Below the pieces are notes generated by a model. That model saw nothing but the letters and a program-made list of their open reading frames with translations. It had not been told where the DNA came from and did not search any database. The position numbers and the translations under genes were made by a program. A stretch of 64,000 bases of DNA from Tabrizicola piscis (GTDB taxonomy: Bacteria > Pseudomonadota > Alphaproteobacteria > Rhodobacterales > Rhodobacteraceae): assembly GCF_003940805.1 (NCBI RefSeq), contig NZ_CP034328.1, positions 3,782,001-3,846,000 of the forward strand. Direction: 5' to 3'. Every line of letters starts with the position of its first letter. Positions within the stretch are counted from its first letter, which is position 1. Positions 63,429 through 64,000 of this stretch are shown piece by piece.

Positions 63429-63481
63429 GAACTTTTCTGCTGTAACTGTTTCTTGACCGGTTACTCGGGGCAGACCCTGAC

Positions 63482-64000
63482 CTACGCCACCCCATACCGC
63501 AGGCGGGCTTCCTTGAAGCTTAGCAGCTTGCCCTCAACCGTATCCCACAGGTGCAGGTTCACCGACCGCAGGCTTTGGCCGATTGTCAGGCGTTGCGCCT
63601 CGGCGAGGGTCCGGTGGTCACGGATCACTTCGGGCAGGCGGTAGAACGGGATGCGGGAATAAAGGTGGTGGACGTGGTGGATGCCGATATTGCCGGAAAA
63701 CCAGCGCAGGGGTTGCGGCAGGATGTAGTGGGAGGACCCCTCCAACGCGGCATCGTGCAGTTGCCAGTCGTCGCCCTTTGACCAATGAGTTTCCTCAAAC
63801 TGGTGCTGGACGTAGAAGAGCCAGACCCCAAGGGTCGCAGCGATCAGCGATGTCGGCAGGAAGATCAGCAGCACCGGCAACAGGCCGCCGAACCAGATCA
63901 CCAGCCCGACGGCAATGCCGATCATCGCATTGGTGCCCATCGCGCTTGTCCAGTAGCGCCAGCCGGAATTCATCAGGCCGAAGGGCAGCCGGTTCTGCAA
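63482..64000 (-). CDS. Fatty acid desaturase, C-terminal part, cut by the right window edge
   Basis: The last 172 residues of a membrane di-iron desaturase. The final two His boxes are visible: QHQFEETHW, and HHVHHLYSRIPFYRLPEV in GIHHVHHL. Between them are membrane spans (AMIGIAVGLVIWFGG, LLIFLPTSLIAATLGVWLFYV). The sequence resembles omega-6/delta-12-type acyl-lipid desaturases of related bacteria. The N-terminal half with the first His box lies outside the window, so the true start is not visible. Confidence 0.88.
   Translation of the reverse strand: MQNRLPFGLMNSGWRYWTSAMGTNAMIGIAVGLVIWFGGLLPVLLIFLPTSLIAATLGVWLFYVQHQFEETHWSKGDDWQLHDAALEGSSHYILPQPLRWFSGNIGIHHVHHLYSRIPFYRLPEVIRDHRTLAEAQRLTIGQSLRSVNLHLWDTVEGKLLSFKEARLRYGVA

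Larger units (their letters stand above)
63161..63481. other. 321-base intergenic region upstream of the acquired gene
   Basis: No gene seen. It holds the promoter and palindrome of the acquired gene near 63190-63217, a stretch of mixed base composition at 63220-63400 without recognisable motif, and a strong terminator at 63406-63428. Integration signs (direct repeats, a tRNA end, an integrase) were not found. Confidence 0.5.

Noticed and set aside
63327..63644. 105-codon frame across the right-hand terminator
   Set aside because: It crosses the terminator hairpin and the antisense of the desaturase gene.
1..64000. CRISPR array, insertion sequence, prophage or integrase
   Set aside because: No regularly spaced repeats, transposase or integrase motifs were seen; the four short intergenic repeats are scattered singles.

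Overview
The window is GC-rich (roughly 65% by eye). Its gene content and order fit an alphaproteobacterium of the Rhodobacteraceae/Paracoccaceae (Rhodobacter, Tabrizicola or Gemmobacter type). Supporting signs are the trpG-trpD-trpC-moaC-moeA-lexA-comEC-gltX-gltA neighbourhood, a GTTC-N7-GTTC SOS box in front of lexA, a double cold-shock-domain protein, ppiD next to trpE, and a short intergenic repeat present in four copies. This placement comes from gene content, not from a database search. Most of the window is ordinary chromosomal backbone.

Layout. 1-4250: valS (cut by the left edge), two membrane proteins divergent from a TetR regulator with paired operator-like sites, and an Lrp regulator. 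4463-10008: ornithine decarboxylase-like enzyme, an orphan molybdopterin oxidoreductase large subunit, a DUF2235 hydrolase and N-carbamoylputrescine amidase. 10065-19888: gltA, gltX, comEC, lexA and the overlapping trpG-trpD-trpC-moaC-moeA operon. 20115-29530: cupin, kbl-tdh-CPCC threonine catabolism with an XRE-cupin regulator, selO, tRNA-Pro, DUF192, cold-shock protein, pdxH, then fabI-lysE-gpt. 29609-36148: an aminotransferase, ppiD-trpE and a proline/alanine-rich divergent polysaccharide deacetylase.

36476-45368 is a catabolic-looking operon: a CocE/NonD-type hydrolase, a complete peptide-family ABC importer with a Tat-exported binding protein and a fused double ATPase, and a phosphodiesterase. 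A convergent alpha/beta hydrolase closes it. 45739-51674 is a compact polysaccharide locus: a Cache-HAMP membrane sensor without output domain, a membrane-fusion protein, a cellulose-synthase-like GT2 and a sulfotransferase-like protein. The MFP-GT2 pair resembles bgsB-bgsA of Sinorhizobium, which makes mixed-linkage beta-glucan.

51779-64000: tRNA-Cys; an NMT1/SsuA-type ABC importer operon ending in two flavodoxin-like NAD(P)H oxidoreductases; a RidA protein; an attEFGH-like lipid/efflux ABC system; a taurine-pyruvate-type aminotransferase; one visibly AT-richer gene (62333-63160) with a nucleoside-deoxyribosyltransferase/TIR-like domain that looks acquired and may be a defence effector; and a fatty-acid desaturase cut by the right edge.

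The best candidates for something undescribed are the polysaccharide locus and the AT-rich NDT/TIR-like gene. Neither can be proven from sequence alone.
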